Positions 7,185 to 14,244 of a DNA stretch of 16,098 bases are shown here, one piece after another (within the stretch, counting starts at the first letter, position 1; every line of letters starts with the position of its first letter). The DNA lies in the NCBI GenBank assembly GCA_018985235.1, contig JADGIG010000139.1, forward strand, positions 1 to 16,098, read 5' to 3'. The translations under genes and the position numbers were made by a program. Origin of the DNA: Sanchytrium tribonematis. Lineage: Eukaryota > Sanchytriomycota > Sanchytriomycetes > Sanchytriales > Sanchytriaceae. Below the pieces are notes generated by a model that was given only the letters and a program-made list of their open reading frames with translations, made no database searches and was not told where the DNA came from.

Positions 7185-8439
7185 CAATTTCAGGAAAGAT
7201 ATCTTGAGAGCATATGTTCAAAATATCATTACCAGGGTGGTCCACAGAAAATGGTTTCAGTCTCCAAAATTTTAAAATTGTGGATAACAACTTTGGATCG
7301 GATTTGTCCAAATCTGTGCTGAGCGGCACATTCCAAGACGTAATAAACTCAACAACTTTGCTCTTTAATTCAGATTCTGCATCTTTGAAGATGCTTTTCT
7401 CAGGTATAAAATTACACTCATACTTTTGGAAATGTAATGTTTTTTCAACCAAAAATTTGTAGTCAGGGTGCTCATTAGCCTCAGGTATTTTAGGTTTCAT
7501 TTCGACTTCCAAGAACTTGTCAAAATTAAGTCCAGCGAGTGAAAGCACTGAATCGCGCTTCTCTAGCAGGGACTTGATTTCTTTTTCAACGTCACCTTGA
7601 ACAGTCTCATCGTCGTCTTTTCTTTTTCTTCTATTTTTTACTTTCTTAGAGTATAGTTGCTCGATTTCTCGGTTTATATCAGCAAGCACTAAATTATATT
7701 GATCGAAAGCTAGCATCAATTTAGCTTTCTTATGTAGAACCGATTTCCTCCAATAATTAATCATTTCTTGGAGTCTTAGGTGCCTTTGCAAATACTTTAT
7801 ACCCATTGAGAGTTCATCATGTGCGGTTCGCTCTGTTTCAATAAGTTCAAGATAATTTAACTGACTCATTAGTCTATGTCTAAGGCTTTCGCAGTTTTCT
7901 TTTACGAATGGATCGATTTGTTTTAGTTCGATGGCTGTGCTCTCTGGCAAATCTTCCATAATTATTGGATCTGTTATGATTGAAGAAACTAACCGATGAA
8001 GGAGCGGGTCTGTAGTCTCCGCATTTACCTCTACATAAGGAGCAGGATCATTATTAATTTGTACTAGTTGTTTCAAATCATCCTCTGTGAGTGCTCGAAA
8101 ATAAGGTTCCATTACCATCCAGAAATTCGTTATCGGTAATTGGTTAGTTGGTTTGGGACTAAGAAAGGTACCTCCCAATAATTCTTCTTGCTCCTCTGCT
8201 CCTATCAATTTAAGCCAAATTCTTTCGCTAATGGTATCAGTTGGATGTTTAATTACTGTCGTGCTTAATTGGCCCAATGTTTTGGGATCCTTATAATCTT
8301 CAAACTTACCGCCAGCTTTCTTTTTTGACATTTCTTTTGGGAGACTATCAATATAAGTAACAATTTGAGTTTGGAGCTTTTTTAAATGTCTAAGTTTTCG
8401 AGATTTAGATATGTCGTTGAAAGAGAGTTCATTTAACAT
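7180..8439 (-). CDS. ADA3: Transcriptional adaptor Ada3 (SAGA HAT module)
   Basis: This 419-aa protein resembles Ada3/Ngg1/TADA3, which with Ada2 and Gcn5 forms the histone acetyltransferase module of SAGA in the nucleus. Matching blocks are FWMVMEPYFRALTEDDLKQL (residues 106-125, as in fungal Ada3 FWxxVEPYFRPLTExDL), DPLLHRLVSSII (144-155), and the C-terminal Ada3 domain at about 185-303: LRHRLMSQLNYLELIE, DELSMGIKYLQRHLRLQEMI, AFDQYNLVLADINREIEQLY, a basic KKVKNRRKRK, then LLEKRDSVLSLAGLNF. The N-terminus (SRKLRHLKKLQTQIVTYI) is a likely coiled coil. About 115 residues follow the Ada3 domain, longer than I expect for the family. The identification rests on motif recall, not a search. Confidence 0.75.
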   Translation of the reverse strand: MLNELSFNDISKSRKLRHLKKLQTQIVTYIDSLPKEMSKKKAGGKFEDYKDPKTLGQLSTTVIKHPTDTISERIWLKLIGAEEQEELLGGTFLSPKPTNQLPITNFWMVMEPYFRALTEDDLKQLVQINNDPAPYVEVNAETTDPLLHRLVSSIITDPIIMEDLPESTAIELKQIDPFVKENCESLRHRLMSQLNYLELIETERTAHDELSMGIKYLQRHLRLQEMINYWRKSVLHKKAKLMLAFDQYNLVLADINREIEQLYSKKVKNRRKRKDDDETVQGDVEKEIKSLLEKRDSVLSLAGLNFDKFLEVEMKPKIPEANEHPDYKFLVEKTLHFQKYECNFIPEKSIFKDAESELKSKVVEFITSWNVPLSTDLDKSDPKLLSTILKFWRLKPFSVDHPGNDILNICSQDIFPEIE

Positions 8440-8494
8440 GGAGAAAAAAATTGCTTCAAAATTTATACATTTTATGTTTATTTTACATAACTGA

Positions 8495-8500
8495 TTTATT
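8495..8500 (-). terminator. Poly(A) signal AATAAA overlapping the 79-aa gene stop
   Basis: The minus strand reads CCTAAATAAATC; AATAAA shares a base with the TAA stop (8502-8500). Confidence 0.45.
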
Positions 8501-8739
8501 TAGGCAAAAGGAACTCTGTAGTAGGTGGAAGAGTTAGTTTTTATCATTTCCAAAGTTGTCTGATTCGTAATTAAAAGAAATTTTAAGTCAATTTCTACCG
8601 TATCAGAAGATATCGCCTTTAAGTAAGATATTGGATGGTTCATAATCAAATGCCGTTTTGCTCTGCGGCTTATCAGTGCCTTCCTTAAATCAGAGTGATG
8701 CTCGTCCACTTCAAGCTTTTCTATAATTTTTGAGAGCAT
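8500..8739 (-). CDS. Unrecognised small protein, 79 aa
   Basis: This complete frame has an ATG start and a TAA overlapping an AATAAA signal, placed 60 nt before Ada3 on the same strand. The protein is charged and probably helical in its first half (SKIIEKLEVDEHHSDLRKAL followed by ISRRAKRHL), then more mixed with beta-prone stretches (VEIDLKFLLITNQTTLEMI). It ends TYYRVPFA. There is no signal peptide or membrane span. I do not recognise it. Its fit to the local 3'-end architecture and its filling of a gap that would otherwise be long favour a real gene. It could be a small subunit of a nuclear or cytoplasmic complex, but that is a guess. Confidence 0.55.
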   Translation of the reverse strand: MLSKIIEKLEVDEHHSDLRKALISRRAKRHLIMNHPISYLKAISSDTVEIDLKFLLITNQTTLEMIKTNSSTYYRVPFA

Positions 8740-8988
8740 AATTTACAGCATAGAACAGCTACATTTAAAAGTTTTGGCGTCCATCAAATTATACCAATCC
8801 CAGCATGTGCAAGGATCGTCAATCATTCATCGTTGTTGACAGGCTATTACGATGGCAGCGTACAGCAAACAGTGTACAAGCAGTGTTCGTTTTAAAAACT
8901 GCTCTTCTTCGTCACTTCTGAACGCCTTGAAAACTTTACTGAAGTCTGGTAGCATAATTTGTTTTGAGGGAATTTGATACAATTGGAG
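8740..8988. promoter_or_regulatory. Divergent intergenic region before PLRG1
   Basis: At 249 bp this is one of the two longest non-coding gaps and is less AT-rich near 8840-8890. It must hold the promoters for the 79-aa gene and PLRG1. It contains a 41-codon ATG ORF (8852-8977, starting MAAYSKQCTSS) whose stop lies just before the PLRG1 ATG. I recognise no homology for it. I see no tRNA or snRNA. It could also hide an upstream PLRG1 exon. Confidence 0.4.
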
Positions 8989-10050
8989 ATGAACTCCGAA
9001 ATCCCCAATATAGATCAGCTGTGGAAAGAAACAAGAATGCTTTTCGATTCTGACCTTCCTTCAAAACCCTATAAGTTCAATCAAAAGATTTCGCCTTCAA
9101 GGAATTTTCCAAGCGATGCAATTGATCCTATGGAGATTGACAATACTTTTGATTCTAAATTAATTCGTTTACAAAAAGTTATAGTAGGTCATGATGGCTG
9201 GGTTAGATCAGTATGCTTTGATCCATTTCGGAAATTTTTTGTAAGTGGGTCAGTCGACAAGCTGGTCAAAATTTGGGATGTTCAAGGCCATTTAAAATTA
9301 ACCCTTACAGGCCATCTCGCAAGCATAAGGGATCTGAAAATGTCAAAACAGCATCCCTACTTATATTCTGCATCTGAGGACAAGACTGTTCGATGTTGGG
9401 ACCTGACAACCAATCGAGCCATTCGAAAATATCACGGTCATTTGCACGGAATTTATTGTATGGCTCTAGATGAAACCGGTGAGTGGTTCGTGTCTGGTGG
9501 AAGAGACGCTGTGTGCAGGATTTTTGACTGTAGAACAAGAAAGCAAGAACTGGTGTTAACCGGACACGAAAAAACTGTCTCTTCAGTTCTAATTAAAGAT
9601 AATTACATTATCACAGGAGGAATGGATTCGACCATTAGAATTTACGACAAGAGAAATGGGGATATGGTGAAAGGATTAACTACACATTCAAAAGGTGTGC
9701 GGTCTATGTGCCATCATCCAACACTGAATTGTTTCTTCAGTGCTTCTGCTGATTCCATAAAATCTTGGAAATACTCAGACTTCTCATTATTTTGTGACTT
9801 TGAAGATTTTGATAAAAGTATTGTAAACAGTCTGTGCTGCAACGAAAACTACCTCGTTGCAGGAAATGACGCTGGTAAATTGCAAATATTCGATACTAAA
9901 ATAATGAAAAAATGTCAGGAAATCCAATCATTACCTCAGCCAGGATCTTTAGAAAGTGAGTCATCAATATTGGCTTGTCAATTTGACCACGAAAAACTAT
10001 ATACCGGCGAAATGGATAAAACTATCAAAATATGGGATTTTGTGAAATAA
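8989..10050 (+). CDS. PLRG1: Spliceosomal WD40 protein PLRG1/Prp46
   Basis: This 353-aa protein is a core component of the Prp19/NTC complex needed for spliceosome activation, acting in the nucleus. A seven-bladed WD40 propeller spans about residues 65-353. Blades end in KIWD (94-97), RCWD (135), RIFD (177), RIYD (217), KSW (258), QIFD (299) and KIWD (347). Family-specific blocks include VGHDGWVRSVCFDP, HLKLTLTGHLASIRDL, RKYHGHLHGIY and QPGSLESESSILACQFD, which match human PLRG1 closely. It is shorter than human (514) or yeast (451) proteins, with a short N-terminal arm and no WxPxxxxxRF tail. The start is ATG 8989 (the upstream TTG at 8974 is unlikely). NDUFA9 follows after 18 nt. Confidence 0.93.
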   Translation: MNSEIPNIDQLWKETRMLFDSDLPSKPYKFNQKISPSRNFPSDAIDPMEIDNTFDSKLIRLQKVIVGHDGWVRSVCFDPFRKFFVSGSVDKLVKIWDVQGHLKLTLTGHLASIRDLKMSKQHPYLYSASEDKTVRCWDLTTNRAIRKYHGHLHGIYCMALDETGEWFVSGGRDAVCRIFDCRTRKQELVLTGHEKTVSSVLIKDNYIITGGMDSTIRIYDKRNGDMVKGLTTHSKGVRSMCHHPTLNCFFSASADSIKSWKYSDFSLFCDFEDFDKSIVNSLCCNENYLVAGNDAGKLQIFDTKIMKKCQEIQSLPQPGSLESESSILACQFDHEKLYTGEMDKTIKIWDFVK

Positions 10051-10051
10051 A
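10046..10051 (+). terminator. Poly(A) signal AATAAA containing the PLRG1 stop
   Basis: The TAA at 10048-10050 lies within AATAAA. The next ATG is only 18 nt further on. Confidence 0.55.
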
Positions 10052-10068
10052 TTTTTCCGCGTTTTGAA

Positions 10069-11112
10069 ATGTTGAGCAAAAGATATTCAAGTGAACTCAT
10101 TGCACACAAAAATCGGCTGATACTGAAGCAAGGGAATGCAAGTAGATCTTCAGTCTCGGGACATGTAGCAACTGTTTTTGGTTGTAGTGGTTTCTTAGGT
10201 AGATATTTAGTAAATCGTCTAGGCCAAAAAGGAACTCAAGTAGTCGTGCCATATAGAGGAGATTCAGAAAGAATAAGACATTTGAAACCTCTTGGTGATT
10301 TGGGTCAGATCGTCCCAATGCAATTTGATCCGAGAAATTTAGCCAACTATGAGCAAGCAATCTCCACTAGTGACACCGTTTACAACCTTATAGGTAAGAA
10401 CTATCGCACCAAAAACTATTCAATTGAAGAAGCGAATGTTGAAACTGCTAAAAATATCGCAGAGTTGTGTAAAAAGTATGGAACCAGGCTGGTTCATATC
10501 AGTCATATATCTGCAGACAAGGATTCTAATAGCGAATATCTTCAGATGAAATACGCTTCAGAGAAAGAAGTCCATAGAATATATCCTGATGCTACTATTG
10601 TGAGATTATCAACTGTTTTTGGGCACGAAGACAGATTCATTCGAAGATTTAATTGGATTACAATTAATAAGGTGACTCCATTACCGAATCATGGAAACAC
10701 TGTTTACAGGCCTGTTAATGTTAGCGATGTGGCTACTGGTCTAGGACATTTGTTGACGAAGGAAAATGTTGAAGGAAAATTATATGAATTTTATGGCCCT
10801 CGAGCACTTTCATTCTCAAAATGCTTAGAAATGTTCAATTTGACAACCTACAGGCACCCTTTTGTGCTTAATGCTCCAAAACCATTTCTAAAATTGGTTT
10901 CCGAATTTATGGAGCTTGTTCCTTTTCCTTTGATGTCTCTTGACGAAGTTGAGAGACTCTACATTGACGAAACGCCCGTTGATGAGAACATCTTACAAAA
11001 TTTGCTTGATACTCCTTTAAAAGATCTTGAATTATCCATGGTCGAATTCGCTCGAAGATACAGATTGCATGATGTATACGGAAATGTTGCACCGGAACAA
11101 ATAAGAAAATAA
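10069..11112 (+). CDS. NDUFA9: Complex I subunit NDUFA9 (39/40-kDa, atypical SDR)
   Basis: This 347-aa protein is an accessory subunit of respiratory complex I in the mitochondrial inner membrane; its Rossmann fold holds NADPH structurally. The N-terminus (MLSKRYSSELIAHKNRLILK) is basic and hydroxylated with no acidic residue except E9, suiting a presequence. The family block SSVSGHVATVFGCSGFLGRY (28-46) carries GxxGxxG (G38, G41, G44), followed by GTQVVVPYRGD, GDLGQIVPMQFD, NLIGKNYRTKN, STVFGHEDRFIRRFN and YRPVNVSDVA. These match fungal and animal NDUFA9 better than the related coenzyme-Q protein Coq11. Presence of this gene implies that the organism keeps complex I. Confidence 0.92.
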   Translation: MLSKRYSSELIAHKNRLILKQGNASRSSVSGHVATVFGCSGFLGRYLVNRLGQKGTQVVVPYRGDSERIRHLKPLGDLGQIVPMQFDPRNLANYEQAISTSDTVYNLIGKNYRTKNYSIEEANVETAKNIAELCKKYGTRLVHISHISADKDSNSEYLQMKYASEKEVHRIYPDATIVRLSTVFGHEDRFIRRFNWITINKVTPLPNHGNTVYRPVNVSDVATGLGHLLTKENVEGKLYEFYGPRALSFSKCLEMFNLTTYRHPFVLNAPKPFLKLVSEFMELVPFPLMSLDEVERLYIDETPVDENILQNLLDTPLKDLELSMVEFARRYRLHDVYGNVAPEQIRK

Positions 11113-11113
11113 A
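11108..11113 (+). terminator. Poly(A) signal AATAAA containing the NDUFA9 stop
   Basis: TAA 11110-11112 lies inside AATAAA. On the other strand a separate AATAAA (11136-11141) serves V-ATPase d about 18 nt past its TAG, so the 46-nt convergent gap holds both signals. Confidence 0.55.
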
Positions 11114-11135
11114 TTCAATAATCAATAATTCCTGG

Positions 11136-11141
11136 TTTATT
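11136..11141 (-). terminator. Poly(A) signal AATAAA for V-ATPase d
   Basis: The minus strand reads CCTCAATAAACC about 18 nt downstream of the TAG stop at 11161-11159. Confidence 0.5.
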
Positions 11142-11158
11142 GAGGTTTTCTTCAGACT

Positions 11159-12187
11159 CTAAAAAATCGGGACATAATTTGAAATGCGCTCTTTTTGTTG
11201 CTGTTGAACACATTCACATATCCAGATAATATTCCTAATTTCTTGCTCTCTTAATTTTAAAAATGCATAGAAAATTCCCAAGTGACCCTGTTGCATGAAA
11301 GAATTCTTATTCAAGTAGACTTCTTTTTCAAAAAACTTGTCTTCAAGTGACTTTTCGGTAGTCGTAGTCTCAAGAACGCTGGAATATTGTCCATAACGTC
11401 CAATGATTTGTTTCACATTTTCTTGATCATTGGCTTGACTCAAAAGGTATACACCTTCTGGATATAGATGACCACAGGTGGGATATAAATTAGCTCGATC
11501 CTCCTTTGAAAGATCCACCCCAATTGAGTTGATGGTAATATTTATAACTCTTCGATCTGCTTCGAACTTTAAAATCTCAGTCATAACCTCTTCGGTAGTA
11601 CCACCGATTTCTTGAATAAATCTAAAATAATCTTCTAGATACAATTTGAACATAGAGTTACGAATAATCTCTATATTTGTTTCGTCCAAATCTCCAGCAT
11701 CCATGTCAACTAAGTAGGGTGCAAGCGGTGATTCTGACAACAAGGCTCGTAATTCCGTGGTATCACTAGCAACACAAAGTGCAGGTAGCACATCAAAGTA
11801 CCCCAAGGGATGAGCTCTTCGCATTAATTCATCTGTATCTCTTTCATGTAATGTTCCACTAAGAATTAAAACAACGTTGTCCATCATATATTCAATACGA
11901 ATAAATTGCAAAAACTTCTCTAACACAGGCGACGCATTTGCTCGAAGGTAGTTGAAATCAGAAACTAATTTCTCATTGAGCTTGGCAGCGATTAAAGTGG
12001 TGCTTAATGGAGGTGGCTCATTTTGCAAAAAGTTGCCATAATCAGTTGCTGCCAGCTGCATTTTTACATCTTCAAGAGTCTCACATTGACAGAGGTTGCT
12101 ATACATTGCAGTGCTTAATAAACCTGATCGATAGCCTCTAACTATTCCATCCAAATATGAATCTGAAAAATACATAACATCAAGCAT
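11159..12187 (-). CDS. ATP6V0D: V-type H+-ATPase V0 subunit d
   Basis: This 342-aa protein (family about 345-351, so full length) is the cytosolic V0 subunit that joins the c-ring to the central stalk of the vacuolar proton pump (yeast Vma6). Recognisable blocks are LDGIVRGYRSGLLSTAMYSN (13-32), CETLEDVKMQLAATDYGNFL (36-55), the IRIEYMMDNVVLILSGTLHE segment, HPLGYFDVLPAL, LYLEDYFRFIQEIGG, FEADRRVINITINSIG, LYPTCGHLYPEG, and the near-invariant C-terminus EIRNIIWICECVQQQQKERI with SNYVPIF. It is divergent from PACRG with 24 nt between ATGs and converges on NDUFA9. Confidence 0.95.
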   Translation of the reverse strand: MLDVMYFSDSYLDGIVRGYRSGLLSTAMYSNLCQCETLEDVKMQLAATDYGNFLQNEPPPLSTTLIAAKLNEKLVSDFNYLRANASPVLEKFLQFIRIEYMMDNVVLILSGTLHERDTDELMRRAHPLGYFDVLPALCVASDTTELRALLSESPLAPYLVDMDAGDLDETNIEIIRNSMFKLYLEDYFRFIQEIGGTTEEVMTEILKFEADRRVINITINSIGVDLSKEDRANLYPTCGHLYPEGVYLLSQANDQENVKQIIGRYGQYSSVLETTTTEKSLEDKFFEKEVYLNKNSFMQQGHLGIFYAFLKLREQEIRNIIWICECVQQQQKERISNYVPIF

Positions 12188-12211
12188 TTTGTTTCAGTAA
12201 AAGCTCCGGCT
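12188..12211. promoter_or_regulatory. 24-nt divergent gap between V-ATPase d and PACRG
   Basis: The two ATGs are 24 nt apart. There is no room for separate conventional promoters, so a shared bidirectional element or promoters inside the neighbouring coding sequence are implied. Confidence 0.5.
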
Positions 12212-12733
12212 ATGAATTTATTTCTGAAATTTTATGAACGAGGCGATATCCCCATAATTCTTAAGCCAAGAAACGAGATAGAATGGAAGAAGGAAGTTGG
12301 ACAATTAGACTTGCAATTATTGCTTCCATTATTTTGTGAAGGACTAGAAATCAAAAAATCACCACTATGTGGAGTTGTGGAAAAGGGACTTTATTTTTTA
12401 ATTCAAAATGGGGAAAACATCAGCGAAGTGATACCATCCCTCATTGTGCCATTAAGAAGAGCTTTAAACAACAAAGATCCGAAAGTGTTTCTTAAAACAT
12501 TTTGTATTTTAAGAAAATTAGTTAAGGCACCTGGCTGCGGAACGGCAATTGTGCCGTTCTTAAGACAATTTTTGCCATGTCTTAGCCGATACTACAATTC
12601 AAATTATAGAAGCCAAGTCGAAACTACTTTGAATTGTTTTGTAGAAAATGGCGGAATAGAAGCATTTCAAAATATAAAATATATTATACCCACATTTGAA
12701 TATATCCCAATCTATGGAGAAGAAAGCGATTAG
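12212..12733 (+). CDS. PACRG: PACRG, ciliary inner-junction protein
   Basis: This 173-aa protein matches the conserved core of PACRG, an axonemal microtubule inner protein bridging A- and B-tubules of doublets. Blocks are FLKFYERGDIPIILK (human FRKFYERGDFPIALE), EWKKEVGQLDLQLLLPLFCE followed by GL, SLIVPLRRALNNKDPKVFLK, VPFLRQFLPCLSRYYN and GGIEAFQNIKYIIPTFEY. It is shorter than human PACRG (about 257 aa) because it lacks the variable N-terminus and part of the insert before the final block. It could be PACRG-like (PACRGL), but the KFYERGDxPI opening favours PACRG. Its presence argues for a cilium or flagellum at some life stage. AATAAA lies at 12754-12759, 21 nt after TAG. Confidence 0.9.
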   Translation: MNLFLKFYERGDIPIILKPRNEIEWKKEVGQLDLQLLLPLFCEGLEIKKSPLCGVVEKGLYFLIQNGENISEVIPSLIVPLRRALNNKDPKVFLKTFCILRKLVKAPGCGTAIVPFLRQFLPCLSRYYNSNYRSQVETTLNCFVENGGIEAFQNIKYIIPTFEYIPIYGEESD

Positions 12734-12753
12734 CTAGAAAATGTTTTAGTTTT

Positions 12754-12759
12754 AATAAA
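12754..12759 (+). terminator. Poly(A) signal AATAAA for PACRG
   Basis: AATAAA lies 21 nt after the TAG stop, in the 52-nt convergent gap with the RGS gene. Confidence 0.45.
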
Positions 12760-12785
12760 TTTTTACTGGAATTAAGGAAACAAAA

Positions 12786-13184
12786 TTAGACCTGGTCTCC
12801 TGTTTCTGCTTTTTTGACAAATCGAGGAAAAACATCGGTATTTAACATGTCCACGACATGTGAATATGCCTTTTCATATACTCGCAAAATTAAGTCGGCT
12901 CTAGCTTCTCTATTTACAAGCGTTTCCGCCTCCTTAACAATATTTGCAGGAAGATTTATCTGCTTCTTTGCGCGTGGAGAAATGTATCGCAGATAAATGG
13001 CTTTAGCCAGCTCAAAAGTCGGGCTAATTCTGAGTTCGTTTATTTGATCCATAAAATACAAATTTTCGTCAACATAATTTGCTTTACAAAAATCAACGAA
13101 AGACATTTTGTCGTAAGGAGGAACTGTTTTGTCATACAAACACGCCTCTAGTGTGACTTTTTTCGAATTAAGGGCCGTCGACAT
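12786..13184 (-). CDS. Small RGS-domain protein
   Basis: This 132-aa protein is essentially one RGS domain, which speeds GTP hydrolysis by G-alpha subunits at the plasma membrane. It follows the RGS pattern: LEACLYDKTVPPYDKMSFVD (12-31, like LExILxxKxPPPYTLxxFxx), FCKANYVDENLYFMDQINEL, KAIYLRYISPRAKKQINLPA (with PANI), and the C-terminal VYEKAYSHVVDMLNTDVFPR followed by FVKKA. ENLYF takes the place of the usual ENLxFW. There is no DEP domain or membrane anchor. It is divergent from DOHH with 74 nt between starts. I see no AATAAA at its 3' end. The domain is confident; which G-alpha it serves is unknown. Confidence 0.85.
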   Translation of the reverse strand: MSTALNSKKVTLEACLYDKTVPPYDKMSFVDFCKANYVDENLYFMDQINELRISPTFELAKAIYLRYISPRAKKQINLPANIVKEAETLVNREARADLILRVYEKAYSHVVDMLNTDVFPRFVKKAETGDQV

Positions 13185-13258
13185 TCTAAACTAAAGTAGT
13201 TCTGTTTGGTGTTTCAAATTAAAATGGAGATCAATTCAAACACTCTGAACCTCCACTC
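13185..13258. promoter_or_regulatory. Divergent gap between RGS gene and DOHH, with a uORF
   Basis: This 74-nt gap contains ATG 13224 opening a 12-codon uORF (MEINSNTLNLHS). Its TGA (13260-13262) overlaps the DOHH ATG (13259-13261). Confidence 0.4.
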
Positions 13259-14230
13259 ATGACTTTGAATATCTTCATTGAAAGTGGGAATACATCAGAG
13301 GACCTTATTAAGACCTTAAAATCGAATTCGGCTGATGTAGGCGATAGATTCCATGCCCTTTTCAGTCTTAGAACAATTTTTTCGAATAATGACAATCTAA
13401 ACCCGTCAATATTTATTGATGCACTTCAGGAATCTCTTGCTACCAGCACTCCACTCTTACAGCATGAGTTGTGCTATATATTAGGGCAATTCCAAAATCT
13501 AACAACTAGGTCACTTCAAATCAAGCACCTTAATTCTGTTCTCTCCGGAGATTATTCTGACATAGTGCGACATGAAGCAGCAGAAGGTTTAGGAGCTCTT
13601 GGTGGTCCGGATGCCCTCGATGATATTTTAAATTGTTCCGAGGTCATGAATGATCCATACAATCTTGTATCTGACACCCTGTTTTTGGCGGTTGAAAAGT
13701 ATAAATACGAGCTAAAAAGAGGAAAAATAACTTCTTATTTTGATGCTATAGATCCAGCACCGGCCTTTGAATTCAGAAACCTGAGCAAATTACGTAAAAT
13801 AATTGAAAACGGAGACAATATATTTGAAAAATACTCAGCCATGTTTGCCATCAGGAATCTTATCCATGAGCAGATGCATGGTACCTTGAACCAAAAAGAT
13901 TATATTAAAACACAGAATTGCATTGACAACATTGAAGAGGAGGCTATAAGTATCATTGCTCTGGGATTCAAAGACTCCAGTGCTCTATTGAGACACGAAG
14001 TTGCTTACATTTTTGGACAATTGTGCCTTCCATCTACTTCCAAGTTTTTAAAACCTGCCTTGTCTGATTTAAAGGAACATCCAATTGTCAGGCATGAATG
14101 TGCTGAAGCCTTAGGATCGATTGGAGATGTTGATATACTGAAGCAATTTGTTGATGACCAAGATGAAATTGTTCGCGAAAGTTGCCTTGTGGGCTTGAAA
14201 ATGGGAGCCTATGCAACTGTTGAATGTTAG
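13259..14230 (+). CDS. DOHH: Deoxyhypusine hydroxylase
   Basis: This 323-aa HEAT-repeat di-iron enzyme completes hypusine on eIF5A. All four metal-binding His-Glu pairs are present: H69-E70 in LLQHELCYILGQ, H105-E106 in VRHEAAEGLGALG, H246-E247 in LRHEVAYIFGQL, and H279-E280 in VRHECAEALGSIG. They form the expected two symmetric halves, with 36 and 33 residues between paired sites (33 in human DOHH). The last repeat DEIVRESCLVGLKM is canonical. The equivalent helix in the first half (NLVSDTLFLAVEKY) has lost the usual VRE(T/S)C. An AATAAA at 14236-14241 follows TAG by 5 nt and lies just before the next gene's ATG. Confidence 0.95.
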   Translation: MTLNIFIESGNTSEDLIKTLKSNSADVGDRFHALFSLRTIFSNNDNLNPSIFIDALQESLATSTPLLQHELCYILGQFQNLTTRSLQIKHLNSVLSGDYSDIVRHEAAEGLGALGGPDALDDILNCSEVMNDPYNLVSDTLFLAVEKYKYELKRGKITSYFDAIDPAPAFEFRNLSKLRKIIENGDNIFEKYSAMFAIRNLIHEQMHGTLNQKDYIKTQNCIDNIEEEAISIIALGFKDSSALLRHEVAYIFGQLCLPSTSKFLKPALSDLKEHPIVRHECAEALGSIGDVDILKQFVDDQDEIVRESCLVGLKMGAYATVEC

Positions 14231-14235
14231 GTCAA

Positions 14236-14241
14236 AATAAA
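14236..14241 (+). terminator. Poly(A) signal AATAAA for DOHH
   Basis: AATAAA lies 5 nt after the TAG and 3 nt before the ATG (14245) of the Rax1-like gene, so DOHH 3' ends must fall within the next coding region. Confidence 0.5.
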
Positions 14242-14244
14242 ATT

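Noticed and set aside
8949-8968. A 20-nt GT-AG segment (GTAGCATAATTTGTTTTGAG) that would join the 41-codon ORF at 8852 in frame to PLRG1, adding an N-terminal exon
   Set aside because: It lacks the TTAT seen at positions 12-15 of the three supported introns. The added sequence also shows no likeness to PLRG1/Prp46 N-termini, and the gene is already complete from ATG 8989. RNA data could revive it.
8740-8988. Possible snoRNA or tRNA in the divergent gap (a GATGAATGATT box-C-like string on the minus strand)
   Set aside because: No matching D box, no cloverleaf, and no T-loop consensus was found.
10069-11112. Coq11 (NDUFA9-like coenzyme Q protein) instead of NDUFA9
   Set aside because: The SSVSGxVATVFGxxGFLGRY and GHEDRF blocks are those of true complex I NDUFA9. 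A phylogeny would settle it.
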